From contig JBAVEN010000032.1 of assembly GCA_049587755.1 (NCBI GenBank), positions 1-64,000 on the forward strand: a DNA stretch of 64,000 bases, in the 5' to 3' direction. A program made the position numbers and the translations under genes. The DNA comes from Bog-375 sp049587755. GTDB lineage: Bacteria; Acidobacteriota; Terriglobia; Bryobacterales; Bryobacteraceae. The notes beneath the pieces were generated by a model. The model made no database searches and was not told where the DNA came from. It saw only the letters and a program-made list of their open reading frames with translations. Below, in pieces: positions 7,830-17,446 of the stretch. The first letter of the stretch is position 1. Each line of letters opens with the position of its first letter.

Positions 7830-8606
7830 ATGCGCATCCTGATTCTGGCAGCCGCCCTGGCCGCGGCTGCTTGCGGTCCGGCCACCGAGGCCGGCAGCAT
7901 CCCCGAGTACTCCTACCAGGTCGTACATACCTACCCGCACGACAATACCGCGTTCACGCAAGGGCTGTTTTACCTCAACGGCTTTCTCTACGAAGGCACG
8001 GGACTGAACAACCAGTCCTCGATTCGCAAGGTGAAGATCGAGACGGGCGAGATCCTCGAAAAACGCGACTTGCCGGGACAGTATTTTGGCGAAGGCATCG
8101 TCAATTGGAGGGACCGCCTGATCGAACTCACCTGGCAGGCGCACGAGGGATTCATCTACGACCTCGCCACATTCCAGCTCCGCAGCGGTTATCACTATCC
8201 GGGCGAAGGCTGGGGCCTGACGCAGGACGGAAAGCGCATCATCATGAGCGATGGGACCCCGCAGCTTCGTTTCTGGAACCCGGAGACGCTGGCCGAGATC
8301 GGCCGCGTTACGGTTACCGCCGACGGCCAGCCGGTCAAAAACCTCAACGAGCTCGAATGGGTCAAAGGCGAAATCTATGCCAACGTCTGGCAGACCGATC
8401 GCATCGCGCGCATCGACCCGAAGACCGGCCACGTAGTGGGGTGGATCGATTGCACCGGCCTGCTCAGCCCGAACGATCCCGTCGGCGGCGACGGCGCCGT
8501 GCTCAACGGCATCGCTTACGACGCGGCCGGCGGCCGCCTCTTCGTCACTGGCAAGCTCTGGCCCAAGCTGTTCGAAATCAAACTTGTGAAAAGGCTCCCG
8601 CAGTAG
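7830..8606 (+). CDS. Glutaminyl-peptide cyclotransferase
   Basis: A 258-residue exported beta-propeller enzyme of the plant/bacterial glutamine cyclotransferase family. It converts N-terminal Gln to pyroglutamate. The N-terminus is a lipoprotein-like signal (LAAALAAAACG). Family motifs include HDNTAFTQGLFY, EGTGLNNQSSIRKV, YFGEGIV, EGWGLTQDG, ELEWVKGEIYANVWQTDRIARIDP and VLNGIAYDAAGGRLFVTGKLWPKLFEI. Length is normal. It starts 67 nt after the M23 gene and ends facing a convergent gene. Confidence 0.93.
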   Translation: MRILILAAALAAAACGPATEAGSIPEYSYQVVHTYPHDNTAFTQGLFYLNGFLYEGTGLNNQSSIRKVKIETGEILEKRDLPGQYFGEGIVNWRDRLIELTWQAHEGFIYDLATFQLRSGYHYPGEGWGLTQDGKRIIMSDGTPQLRFWNPETLAEIGRVTVTADGQPVKNLNELEWVKGEIYANVWQTDRIARIDPKTGHVVGWIDCTGLLSPNDPVGGDGAVLNGIAYDAAGGRLFVTGKLWPKLFEIKLVKRLPQ

Positions 8607-8647
8607 CCTGCACCCTTCGGCGTCGCCACCGCTTCACCCACCGTCTG

Positions 8648-10465
8648 CTAGGGCTGAGTGGAAGTGTCCTCGGCGGGAGGCTCCGGCGCGGATTCTTCAT
8701 GGGCGAACACGGCCTTCCGCGGCCGTTTGAATCCTTCGATTCGAGTCCGCACCTCTCCCGTCGCCCCGTTCAGCACAGCGATCGAACCTTCCACCAGGGC
8801 AAGCCCCGTCCGGCCATCCGGCGAGAGGCGAACATCCAGCAGGTTTTTCTCGAAGGGAATTTCCGGAAGGGCCTTTTGCGTCTTCGTGTCGACGCGATGA
8901 ATGGAGTTGCGTGCGACCACCGCGAGAACAGCGCCGCCGTTCAGGAGCTGAAGCCGCTGCCCCCCCGCGGCGATCTTGTCGACCACCGCCAAGGTGTTCG
9001 TGTCGACGATCGTCACGTCGTTGGTCTGGCTGTTCAGCACGTAGACGAATGCGCCGTCTGGTTTCACCGCGATCTGCGTATTCGCCGGCGCCACGGTGAA
9101 GATGTGGTACGTGGCGTAGCCGTAACCGCCGTTCGCGGCGGCCATGTTGTACGCCTGCCCGTAAGCGGCCGTTGCCGATGCCGCGGTAAGGGCCACCGCG
9201 CCGAGACCCTTCGCAAACTTGATTCCGCCCCGGCCGGTCGTAACCGACGCCACCGGCTTCATCGCCTGGAGATCGAGGATGGACAGCTTGCTCGATTCCG
9301 GATGCAGGGCGAACCCGCGATTTCCATCGGGAGCGAAGGCCAGCTCGCTGATCGCGCCAACGGGAGGGATCCTGCCAATTTCGCGGAACGACTGGTAGTC
9401 GAACGCCGTGAGTTCGCCCCAGCCGATGACGTACAGGCGTTTCCGGTCCGGCGAAAGGCGGACGAACTGGGGTGCATATCCCACTTTCAGAACGCTCGCG
9501 ACCGATGCGCCGCGAAGAACGCGCAATTCCCCGTCCACCTTCTTCTCGCCTTTGACCGGCGCTCCATCGCTCAACAGTAGCGTCTGCCCGGCTGCCTCAT
9601 CCGCCAGCACACCCTTTGGATCCGAACCCGCATCGAGCACCGCCTCTTCCTTCATCCCTTTCACCGAAATGACGTGAACGCGCCCGTTAACGCGCTTATC
9701 GGGCTTACCGAAAGGCTGCCCTTTTTCCATCAGGTACAGGTATTCGCCACCGGGCGCCAGGATTGGCAGATCCGGCGCGCCATCCAACGTGATTTTCCCG
9801 TCGGCCGAATTCCGCGCGACGCTGATAAACTGTAGCTCCGCAGGCGTCGATTCCGCATGTTTTTCGCTTCGTTGTGCATACAGCAGCATCGCCGTCCCTC
9901 CATCCTTGGCCAGAATTGAAGCCGAAGGCGGCCGCGGTAGCGAGATCCGCCCGAGCACCTGCCCGGTCGCAAGGTTCATGGTAACGATCTCGCTGGGCAG
10001 AGTTTCCTCGGGCTTCTGCGACTGATAGCCGGAGCATATGGCGACCAGCACCTTCTTGTCGGGGGTCAACTGAAAGCTGCTCAGGCCCCAGCCGAGCTCG
10101 ACCCGCGCCGCGGCTTGCATCGTCTTCGTGTCGATGATCGTCGCGGTAGACTTCTCCAGCGGATGGAGACCGAATCGGACGGTGAACTTCTGTGCACCGG
10201 GATCAAGCCGCACCAGGCGCGATCCATCCGGCGTCAGCAGCAACGTGTCCAAGCCGGCGCGCGCGAACATGCCCAAAGCGTCCCGCCCACTTACCGAAAC
10301 CGTGCCGGTGGTTTTGCCGCTCCCCAGATCCACCGCGGTGACCGTTTGCCCCGCGGAATCGAGCACGTAAGCTAATGACGTCTGTGGCGCGCCCGCAGCA
10401 TTTTGCGCCGCGGCGCATACGCTGAAAGGAAGCAGAAGAAAAAATGCAATTTGGAATCGTCTCAT
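8648..10465 (-). CDS. Secreted YncE-like beta-propeller protein
   Basis: A 605-residue protein with an N-terminal signal peptide (IAFFLLLPFSVCAAAQ). Repeated propeller blades contain patterns such as YVLDSAGQTVTAVDLGSGKTTG, YVLNSQTNDVTIVDTNTLAVVDKI and LSPDGRTGLALVEGSIAVLNGATGEV. These are YVTN/YncE-type repeats that often bind partners or surfaces in the periplasm. A low-complexity acidic Pro/Glu tail (ESAPEPPAEDTSTQP) ends the chain. The start is supported by GGAGG 5 nt before the ATG. No enzymatic motif is visible; the substrate or partner is unknown. Confidence 0.85.
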   Translation of the reverse strand: MRRFQIAFFLLLPFSVCAAAQNAAGAPQTSLAYVLDSAGQTVTAVDLGSGKTTGTVSVSGRDALGMFARAGLDTLLLTPDGSRLVRLDPGAQKFTVRFGLHPLEKSTATIIDTKTMQAAARVELGWGLSSFQLTPDKKVLVAICSGYQSQKPEETLPSEIVTMNLATGQVLGRISLPRPPSASILAKDGGTAMLLYAQRSEKHAESTPAELQFISVARNSADGKITLDGAPDLPILAPGGEYLYLMEKGQPFGKPDKRVNGRVHVISVKGMKEEAVLDAGSDPKGVLADEAAGQTLLLSDGAPVKGEKKVDGELRVLRGASVASVLKVGYAPQFVRLSPDRKRLYVIGWGELTAFDYQSFREIGRIPPVGAISELAFAPDGNRGFALHPESSKLSILDLQAMKPVASVTTGRGGIKFAKGLGAVALTAASATAAYGQAYNMAAANGGYGYATYHIFTVAPANTQIAVKPDGAFVYVLNSQTNDVTIVDTNTLAVVDKIAAGGQRLQLLNGGAVLAVVARNSIHRVDTKTQKALPEIPFEKNLLDVRLSPDGRTGLALVEGSIAVLNGATGEVRTRIEGFKRPRKAVFAHEESAPEPPAEDTSTQP

Positions 10466-10777
10466 CAGAGCCTCCGTAAGGTTAGAATTTCCATTTTTAA
10501 ACTCTCGGAAGAGAATTCTCCACTTATTTCTGGTTATATTTCGAGTTTATTTCAGAACAATCGGTGTTAAATACGTGGTATTCCTCAATCTGTTGAAGTT
10601 CTCCGCGTTCTCACTCACCCAGTAGCCATCTACGCGAAGCCGAGCGACACCTGTCGGGATTTGTGGTTGCCAGTGGCCGTTTATGAAACTGGTCTGTCCT
10701 CAGGAAGCAGGCCGGCTTGGACCGCGCGAAACAAGTCGCGGCCGCCGGTCTGGGGGCAATGTGACGCGAAAACGCCC
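10466..10777. other. Gap between minus-strand genes, no gene seen
   Basis: 312 nt separate the hpnE-like gene from the propeller gene. The half next to the propeller gene is A+T-rich, holds a GAGAATTCTC palindrome (10511-10520), and probably carries that gene's promoter. The rest shows no credible reading frame or hairpin. Confidence 0.5.
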
Positions 10778-12076
10778 CTACCCGATATCCGGCAGCAAAA
10801 AGTCCACCGGCTTGCCGGCGGCACGCGCCACAGCGCCGGCGGCGATGTATCCGCTGCGCACCGCGCCTTCCATGGTGGCGGGCCAGCCGGTGCGGGTCCA
10901 ATCGCCGGCCAGAAATAGGTTGGCGATGCCGGTCTCTGCGGGTGAGCGCAAAGCCTCCGTGCCGGGCGCGGCGGAAAAGGTGGCGTGCTGCTCTTTCACC
11001 ACGTGCGCCCGCACCAGCGTGGCATCGCACACGCGGGGAAAATACAGGCGCAGGTCGCCCAGCGCGATGTCGATGATGTCTTCGCGCGACGCATTCGTCA
11101 GGTCGCGCGAAGCGCTCACCACCAGTTGCAGGTAACGCCCTCGATCTTTGTTGAACATCCACTGCATGGTGCGGTCGAGCAGCGTGGCGTGCGGCAGCGT
11201 GGTGATTTCGCGGTCGAACCAAAGGTGGACACCGGTGATGGGCGAATGCTCGAAAGCGGGAGCGGGAAGCCCAACCGCCGGCAGACGTTCGAATGGCAGC
11301 GCGGAAATGTAGTAATCGGCGGTGTGCCGCTCTCCCGCCACCACGAAGCCACCGGCGTCGATCGCTTCCACCGGCGCGCGAAAATGCATGCGCACCGACG
11401 GCAGGCGCTGCCAGGCGTCGGTTCCATACAGTTGCGCCAGCGGCACCGCGGGCACGCCCATCTCGTAAGCATCGGCGCGCGCTAGAAAGCCCAGCCAGAA
11501 AACCTGGAACCCGTGGCGGGCGGCCATGAAGTCGAGGTCTTCGTTAATCGCGCTGACCAGCACCTGCCGCCAGAAACGGTCGATTGCGCGCGGCGTTTGC
11601 CGCTTCTGCAGCAGCCAGTCGCGCATGCTGATTTTGTCGAGGTCTTTCCGCCGCGTCCGCTCGCGGCGAATCGCCCAAATTCCACGGGCGATGCCCAGTT
11701 TGTCGCCCGCGTCCAGGCATTTCATTTTCACAAATGCGCCGGCAAAGTGAAATGGTGCCGGCAGCCGGCCGCGGCGCAACACCGAGATGCGGCCGCCAGG
11801 CTCTAAAAAGTAGAACTCGCGATAGAACCGTATTTGATCGCGCACGCCCAGCCGAGCATAAAAGTCGAGCAGATTGACGCAGCAGCGCAGCAGGATGTGC
11901 TGGCAGTTGTCGATGGTGTCGGCTTCGCCTTCACCCCCCGGCACGGGATACGACGTAGCGCGCCCTCCCAGAAAGGCGCGCGATTCAAAAAGATCGACTT
12001 CGAATCCGGCGCCCCCTAGTGCCGCCGCTGCGGCCAGACCCGCCAGGCCTCCGCCGGCAATCAGAACTCTGGTCAT
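10778..12076 (-). CDS. hpnE: Hydroxysqualene dehydroxylase (squalene-associated FAD-dependent desaturase)
   Basis: A 432-residue flavoprotein of the amine-oxidase/phytoene-desaturase superfamily. An N-terminal Rossmann motif (VLIAGGGLAGLAAAAALGGAGFEVDLFE) is followed by FLGGRATSY. The C-terminal FAD site reads LFLAGDWTRTGWPATMEGAVRSGYIAAGAV. The TIDNCQHILLRCC segment and the length fit HpnE. This enzyme reduces hydroxysqualene to squalene for hopanoid synthesis. hpnC, hpnD and squalene-hopene cyclase genes are not adjacent, so the assignment rests on sequence features alone. A carotenoid-type desaturase is the main alternative. Confidence 0.85.
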   Translation of the reverse strand: MTRVLIAGGGLAGLAAAAALGGAGFEVDLFESRAFLGGRATSYPVPGGEGEADTIDNCQHILLRCCVNLLDFYARLGVRDQIRFYREFYFLEPGGRISVLRRGRLPAPFHFAGAFVKMKCLDAGDKLGIARGIWAIRRERTRRKDLDKISMRDWLLQKRQTPRAIDRFWRQVLVSAINEDLDFMAARHGFQVFWLGFLARADAYEMGVPAVPLAQLYGTDAWQRLPSVRMHFRAPVEAIDAGGFVVAGERHTADYYISALPFERLPAVGLPAPAFEHSPITGVHLWFDREITTLPHATLLDRTMQWMFNKDRGRYLQLVVSASRDLTNASREDIIDIALGDLRLYFPRVCDATLVRAHVVKEQHATFSAAPGTEALRSPAETGIANLFLAGDWTRTGWPATMEGAVRSGYIAAGAVARAAGKPVDFLLPDIG

Positions 12077-12212
12077 GTGAGGTTAGACCGCCAATCGCTC
12101 CGAATGGTAGCAGTTCGGCATCGAACCTATTCTCGCATTGCCTGCGCCTGTTGGTGGATGCCTGAACTCGTCCCGCTGCGTTGGATGCGAATCGCAAAAT
12201 AGACATTCCTGC

Positions 12213-13223
12213 CTACATCACGACTTTCTGCCGCGTCCGGCAGGAACGGTAAATGGCGTCCACCACTTCGAGCGCCTGGTAGCCTTCTTCGCCAGCGACC
12301 CGCGGTTTGCGGCCCTTCCGGATCGCATCTCCGAAATCCAGGAACTGGCGCTCGAACGGTTCGAGCGAAATCGCCATTGGGTCGGAGGCGCCCGAGGCTA
12401 CCGCTTGGGCGACCGGCGCCGGTTCGCCCGAATCATTCTCCACGTCCCACGTGGTCAGCTTGTCGCCGGTGATGATGGCCGTGCCATGGCTGCCATGAAT
12501 CTCAACGCGCTCGGGGTAACCCGGCTGGAACGCTGTTGCCGCCTGGATCACGCCGGTGGCGCCGCTCGCGTACTCGACCACCGCGTTCACTACGTCTTCG
12601 GATTCGATCCTATGGACCGCGCCCAGTTGCCACACCGCGAACACCTGCTTCACTGGCCCGGCCAGCCAGCGCAGGATGTCCACCTGGTGAATGGCCTGGT
12701 TGATCAACGCCCCGCCGCCTTCGGTCTGCCAGCTCCCTTTGATGGGCCGCGCATAGTATTCGGCCGGGCGGTACCACTTGGTGTATCCGTCCAGCTCGAG
12801 CAGCCTGCCCAGACGGCCCGCGGCGAGGGCCTGGGAGAGGAACAGGCTGGCGTCATCGAAGCGGTGCTGGCTGACAACCCCTAGCAGAATGCCGGCTGCG
12901 CGCGCGGTCTCGATCATGCGCCGCGCGGTTTCAAGATTGGTCGCAATCGGTTTCTGCACCTGCACGTGCTTGCCGGCGAGAGCACAGGCTCTGACGGGCT
13001 CTATACGGAAATCCGGGAAGGTGCAGACGTCCACGTAATCCACCCGCGGATGGCGGCACACCTCCTCGTAACCGCGAACGAATTCAGCGCCGTTTTCCTC
13101 GGCGAACCGGCGCCCGGCATCTTCGTGGACGTCCGTGCACACCGTCAGCTCATAGCCGATGTTGCGGTAAACCCGCGCATGCATCCGCGAAATCGCCCCG
13201 GTGCCGATCATTCCCACTCGCAT
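12213..13223 (-). CDS. Gfo/Idh/MocA family oxidoreductase
   Basis: A 336-residue NAD(P)-dependent dehydrogenase. The N-terminal Rossmann fold starts VGMIGTGAISRMHARVYRNIG. The motif normally reading EKP is QKPIATN here, a conservative change around the catalytic Lys. The C-terminal alpha/beta domain carries GGGALINQAIHQVDILRWLAG, with the His that often acts in catalysis. It probably oxidises or reduces a sugar or inositol derivative; the substrate cannot be told. It is divergent from the ALDH7-type gene, with 74 nt between starts. Confidence 0.9.
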   Translation of the reverse strand: MRVGMIGTGAISRMHARVYRNIGYELTVCTDVHEDAGRRFAEENGAEFVRGYEEVCRHPRVDYVDVCTFPDFRIEPVRACALAGKHVQVQKPIATNLETARRMIETARAAGILLGVVSQHRFDDASLFLSQALAAGRLGRLLELDGYTKWYRPAEYYARPIKGSWQTEGGGALINQAIHQVDILRWLAGPVKQVFAVWQLGAVHRIESEDVVNAVVEYASGATGVIQAATAFQPGYPERVEIHGSHGTAIITGDKLTTWDVENDSGEPAPVAQAVASGASDPMAISLEPFERQFLDFGDAIRKGRKPRVAGEEGYQALEVVDAIYRSCRTRQKVVM

Positions 13224-13297
13224 AGAAGGACCATTCTACCCGCAGACGGCCAGCCGCTGTTGCGGCGCGTCGCTACCTGCCGCACTAAAATGGGTTC

Positions 13298-14827
<1,530 letters not shown>

Positions 14828-14869
14828 GCGGCTGCCGGGCGAAGCCGGTCCTGCGAGTAAGATGAAAGG

Positions 14870-15832
14870 GTGACCCACCGTACGCTTTTTCTTGTTGCCG
14901 CCGCGCTTGCCTGGCCAGCCGCCGCGCAAGTCAAAATCACCCCGGGCGCCGAGAAGATCGGCGTCGCGATTGACGGGCAGCCGTTCACCGACTTCTTCGT
15001 TGCCGGCGCCACCGTTACCAAGCCCTATCTGCACCCGCTGCGGGCGCCCTCGGGCACTTACGTCACGCGTATGTGGCCGATGGAAATAGTCGCCGAGGAG
15101 GCCAGCATCGTGAGACCCGATCACCCGCATCAACGCGGCCTCTGGTTCGCACACGAGAAAGTCAACGGCATCGATTTCTGGAACAACGACGCCTCCTACA
15201 CCACGCCCAATCGCGGCAAGATCGTCCTCGCCAAACTGGATGAGGTGACGAGCGGGAAGGACCACGGTTTGATCGCCGCCACTTTCGGTTGGACAGACCT
15301 GGCGGGTCACAAGCTGCTGACCGAATCGCGGCGAATGACGTTCTATGCCGACCCAAAGCTGCGCATCATTGATTTCGACATCACGCTGACCGCGGCGGCG
15401 GACCCCGTAACCTTCGGCGACGCCAAGGATGGCGCCTTCGGCATCCGCATGCGGCCGATCCTGAGGGAAGCCGGCGGCACCGGACATATCACCAACGCCG
15501 ATGGCCTGGTGGGCGAGCGGCAGGTCTGGGGCAAGCCTTCCAACTGGTGCGACTACTCCGGTGAAGTGAACGGCGAAAAGGTTGGAATCGCAATTCTGGA
15601 CAACCCCGCAAATCCCCGCCACCCGGTGCGATGGCACGCGCGCGGCTACGGCTTGTTCGCGGCAAACCCGTTTGGCCTGGCAGCCTTCACCGGCGACAGA
15701 ACCCAGAATGGCTCGTTGACCATTGCGCCCGGCCAATCCGTGCGCTTCCGTTACCGGGTGATCATCCATGAAGGCGACGTGAACGACGCCGGCATCGCCG
15801 CCGAGTGGGTCAAATACTCGGGCGGCAAGTAA
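14870..15832 (+). CDS. DUF6807 (PmoA-like) secreted protein
   Basis: A 320-residue protein starting with GTG and a signal peptide (LFLVAAALAWPAAAQ). The body matches the family once named methane oxygenase PmoA: FTDFFVAGATVTKPYLHPLRAPSG, RPDHPHQRGLWFAHEKVNGIDFW and GDRTQNGSLTIAPGQSVRFRYRV. Despite that name, these proteins are thought to be sugar-related beta-sandwich proteins of planctomycetes and acidobacteria and are unrelated to methane monooxygenase. The conserved His pair in DHPHQRG may be an active site. It follows the ALDH gene by 42 nt. Confidence 0.85.
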   Translation: MTHRTLFLVAAALAWPAAAQVKITPGAEKIGVAIDGQPFTDFFVAGATVTKPYLHPLRAPSGTYVTRMWPMEIVAEEASIVRPDHPHQRGLWFAHEKVNGIDFWNNDASYTTPNRGKIVLAKLDEVTSGKDHGLIAATFGWTDLAGHKLLTESRRMTFYADPKLRIIDFDITLTAAADPVTFGDAKDGAFGIRMRPILREAGGTGHITNADGLVGERQVWGKPSNWCDYSGEVNGEKVGIAILDNPANPRHPVRWHARGYGLFAANPFGLAAFTGDRTQNGSLTIAPGQSVRFRYRVIIHEGDVNDAGIAAEWVKYSGGK

Positions 15833-15866
15833 GCGCTGGCTGGCGCGGAGATCCGACTCTACTGCT

Positions 15867-16304
15867 TCATTCCACCAGCTTCGGGAACAGAGTGCGGTCG
15901 AGAACGCGGCGAGTCAGATCTTCGATCGTGATATATTCGTCGCTGTCGCGATAGAAGAGCTTATCGTCGGCGAGAACTCCCACTTCCACCAGGTATGGCC
16001 CTTCCGCACGTTCGATTCGAAACCCGGGCAGTGCGAGGTCGTTGGAGATGGCGATCTCCGCGCGCGCCACCCACCGGCCCTCCACTTCTTCGCGTATCTC
16101 GATGCGGATGTGGCCGCTGCTCCTGGTGCCGAAATTGATGCTCGCCGCCTGCGCGCCGAACGCTTCCGTGTAGGCCTGCACGCACTCCGCCAGGCTTGCG
16201 TAAAACTCTTCGAGCGCCCGCGGCAGCCGCTGCCGGATGCTCTCTTCTCGCTGCCGCCGCTCCTGCTCTTCACTAATGCGCATTTCTAGCCACTGATAGT
16301 TCAT
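15867..16304 (-). CDS. Hypothetical protein with charged N-terminal helix
   Basis: A 145-residue soluble protein. The first 30 residues are highly charged and helical (ISEEQERRQREESIRQRLP). The remainder looks like a compact alpha/beta domain (HIRIEIREEVEGRWVARAEIAIS, YLVEVGVLADDKLFYRD). The frame is supported by a balanced composition and by convergence with the DUF6807 gene 34 nt away. No family or function is recognised. Confidence 0.7.
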   Translation of the reverse strand: MNYQWLEMRISEEQERRQREESIRQRLPRALEEFYASLAECVQAYTEAFGAQAASINFGTRSSGHIRIEIREEVEGRWVARAEIAISNDLALPGFRIERAEGPYLVEVGVLADDKLFYRDSDEYITIEDLTRRVLDRTLFPKLVE

Positions 16305-16492
16305 GAAGACTCTATATTATCAACTGGAGGACGTCACGGCACGCCCGCTATCGCTAGATACCGGCCGCCAGGACACTTGCGTCGTGGACACTTACAAAGT
16401 TGTAACTTACTAAGGTTATCAATGCTACTATGTTACACTATTGAAATTATCCTGGGTGACCGGTGCGCTGAACGTTCGATTTTCCGGCTGGC

Positions 16493-17446
16493 TTACGGTT
16501 CCAATACGGAGAGAATGGTCAGCGGCGCGTTGCCTTCCAGGCGGTTGTTGACGAACAAAAAAAGGAGCGTCTTGTTCTCGCGGGCGCGCCCGATCAGCAC
16601 GCGCATCGACTCTCTGGCTTCCGGGTTGGGGTCGCGCACTTCGGTGTACGGTGAGAAAGCAGCCACTGCGTCCTCGTAGCGCCGGCCCCGCCGCAGCAGG
16701 GCGCGGCACACCAGAAAATCAGCGGTAGCGGAACCGGGAATTGCCATCTGGCGCCCCAGTTCCGGCATTCGGGACCACGCATTGTACACATGCGCCACGC
16801 GCCGGCTGCGCAGGCAGGAAAAATAGTCGGCCGTCAGGAACTCCGGATTGCGAACCTCCACTGCGTAACGGAACTCGGCCGGCAGCGCCGCCAGAAACGG
16901 GTCGAGGCGGCCGAGGAACTCCTCGGCGCCGGCGAAACTGCGCCGGCCGAAGGCGCCGAATTCGAAGATCAGCACCCCGGTCTTCCGGCGGTAAGGCAGC
17001 AGCGGGCGCAGAAACATCTCGCGAAGCGCGCCGGCATCGAGAAACCCCGGGTTCTCCTTGCCGCCTTGCGAGCCGTAACGCGGGTGGGCGGGAAACACTT
17101 TGCAGGTGATTTGTTCCGGCACTTTGAAGGCGAATTGAAAATGCGAGGGCGTCTGGCCGACCAGCTTCCGCCAGAACTCCGCGCTGGGGAACTGGTAGAA
17201 GGCGAAATCGCCGCAGACGGTGGGAAATGTTTCCGCGTATTCGCGCAGGCACTCGCTTTGAAACAGCCGGGCCGAAAGACTGCCGCGCGCCAGGTATCGC
17301 TCGCGCGAGTAGATTTGCCCCAGCCAGCCTTCATACTTCCAGGAGCTGCCGCCGATCAGAACGTTCTCGGCAGCCAGCGCTCGCAGGCGTGCCGCCAGGC
17401 CGGCGCGATCGAAACCGCCAGGCGCTTCGAACAGCGGCCCTACCAT
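16493..17446 (-). CDS. DUF72 domain-containing protein
   Basis: A 317-residue TIM-barrel-like protein of the YecE/DUF72 family. Diagnostic stretches are LIGGSSWKYEGWLGQIY, a variant of the usual GTSGW-Y-HW start, plus FQFAFKVPEQITCKVFP, FRYAVEVRNPEFL and the C-terminal LLFLFVNNRLEGNAPLTI, which carries the conserved Asn. The molecular role of DUF72 is unknown; a nuclease-like role has been suggested for some. It overlaps the upstream gamma-glutamyltransferase gene by 7 nt, so both are probably co-transcribed. Confidence 0.9.
   Translation of the reverse strand: MVGPLFEAPGGFDRAGLAARLRALAAENVLIGGSSWKYEGWLGQIYSRERYLARGSLSARLFQSECLREYAETFPTVCGDFAFYQFPSAEFWRKLVGQTPSHFQFAFKVPEQITCKVFPAHPRYGSQGGKENPGFLDAGALREMFLRPLLPYRRKTGVLIFEFGAFGRRSFAGAEEFLGRLDPFLAALPAEFRYAVEVRNPEFLTADYFSCLRSRRVAHVYNAWSRMPELGRQMAIPGSATADFLVCRALLRRGRRYEDAVAAFSPYTEVRDPNPEARESMRVLIGRARENKTLLFLFVNNRLEGNAPLTILSVLEP

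Noticed and set aside
7871..9580. A 569-codon plus-strand open frame
   Set aside because: It runs through the glutaminyl cyclase gene and, antisense, the propeller gene; the protein is Arg/Pro-rich with no domain. A shadow of high-GC coding.
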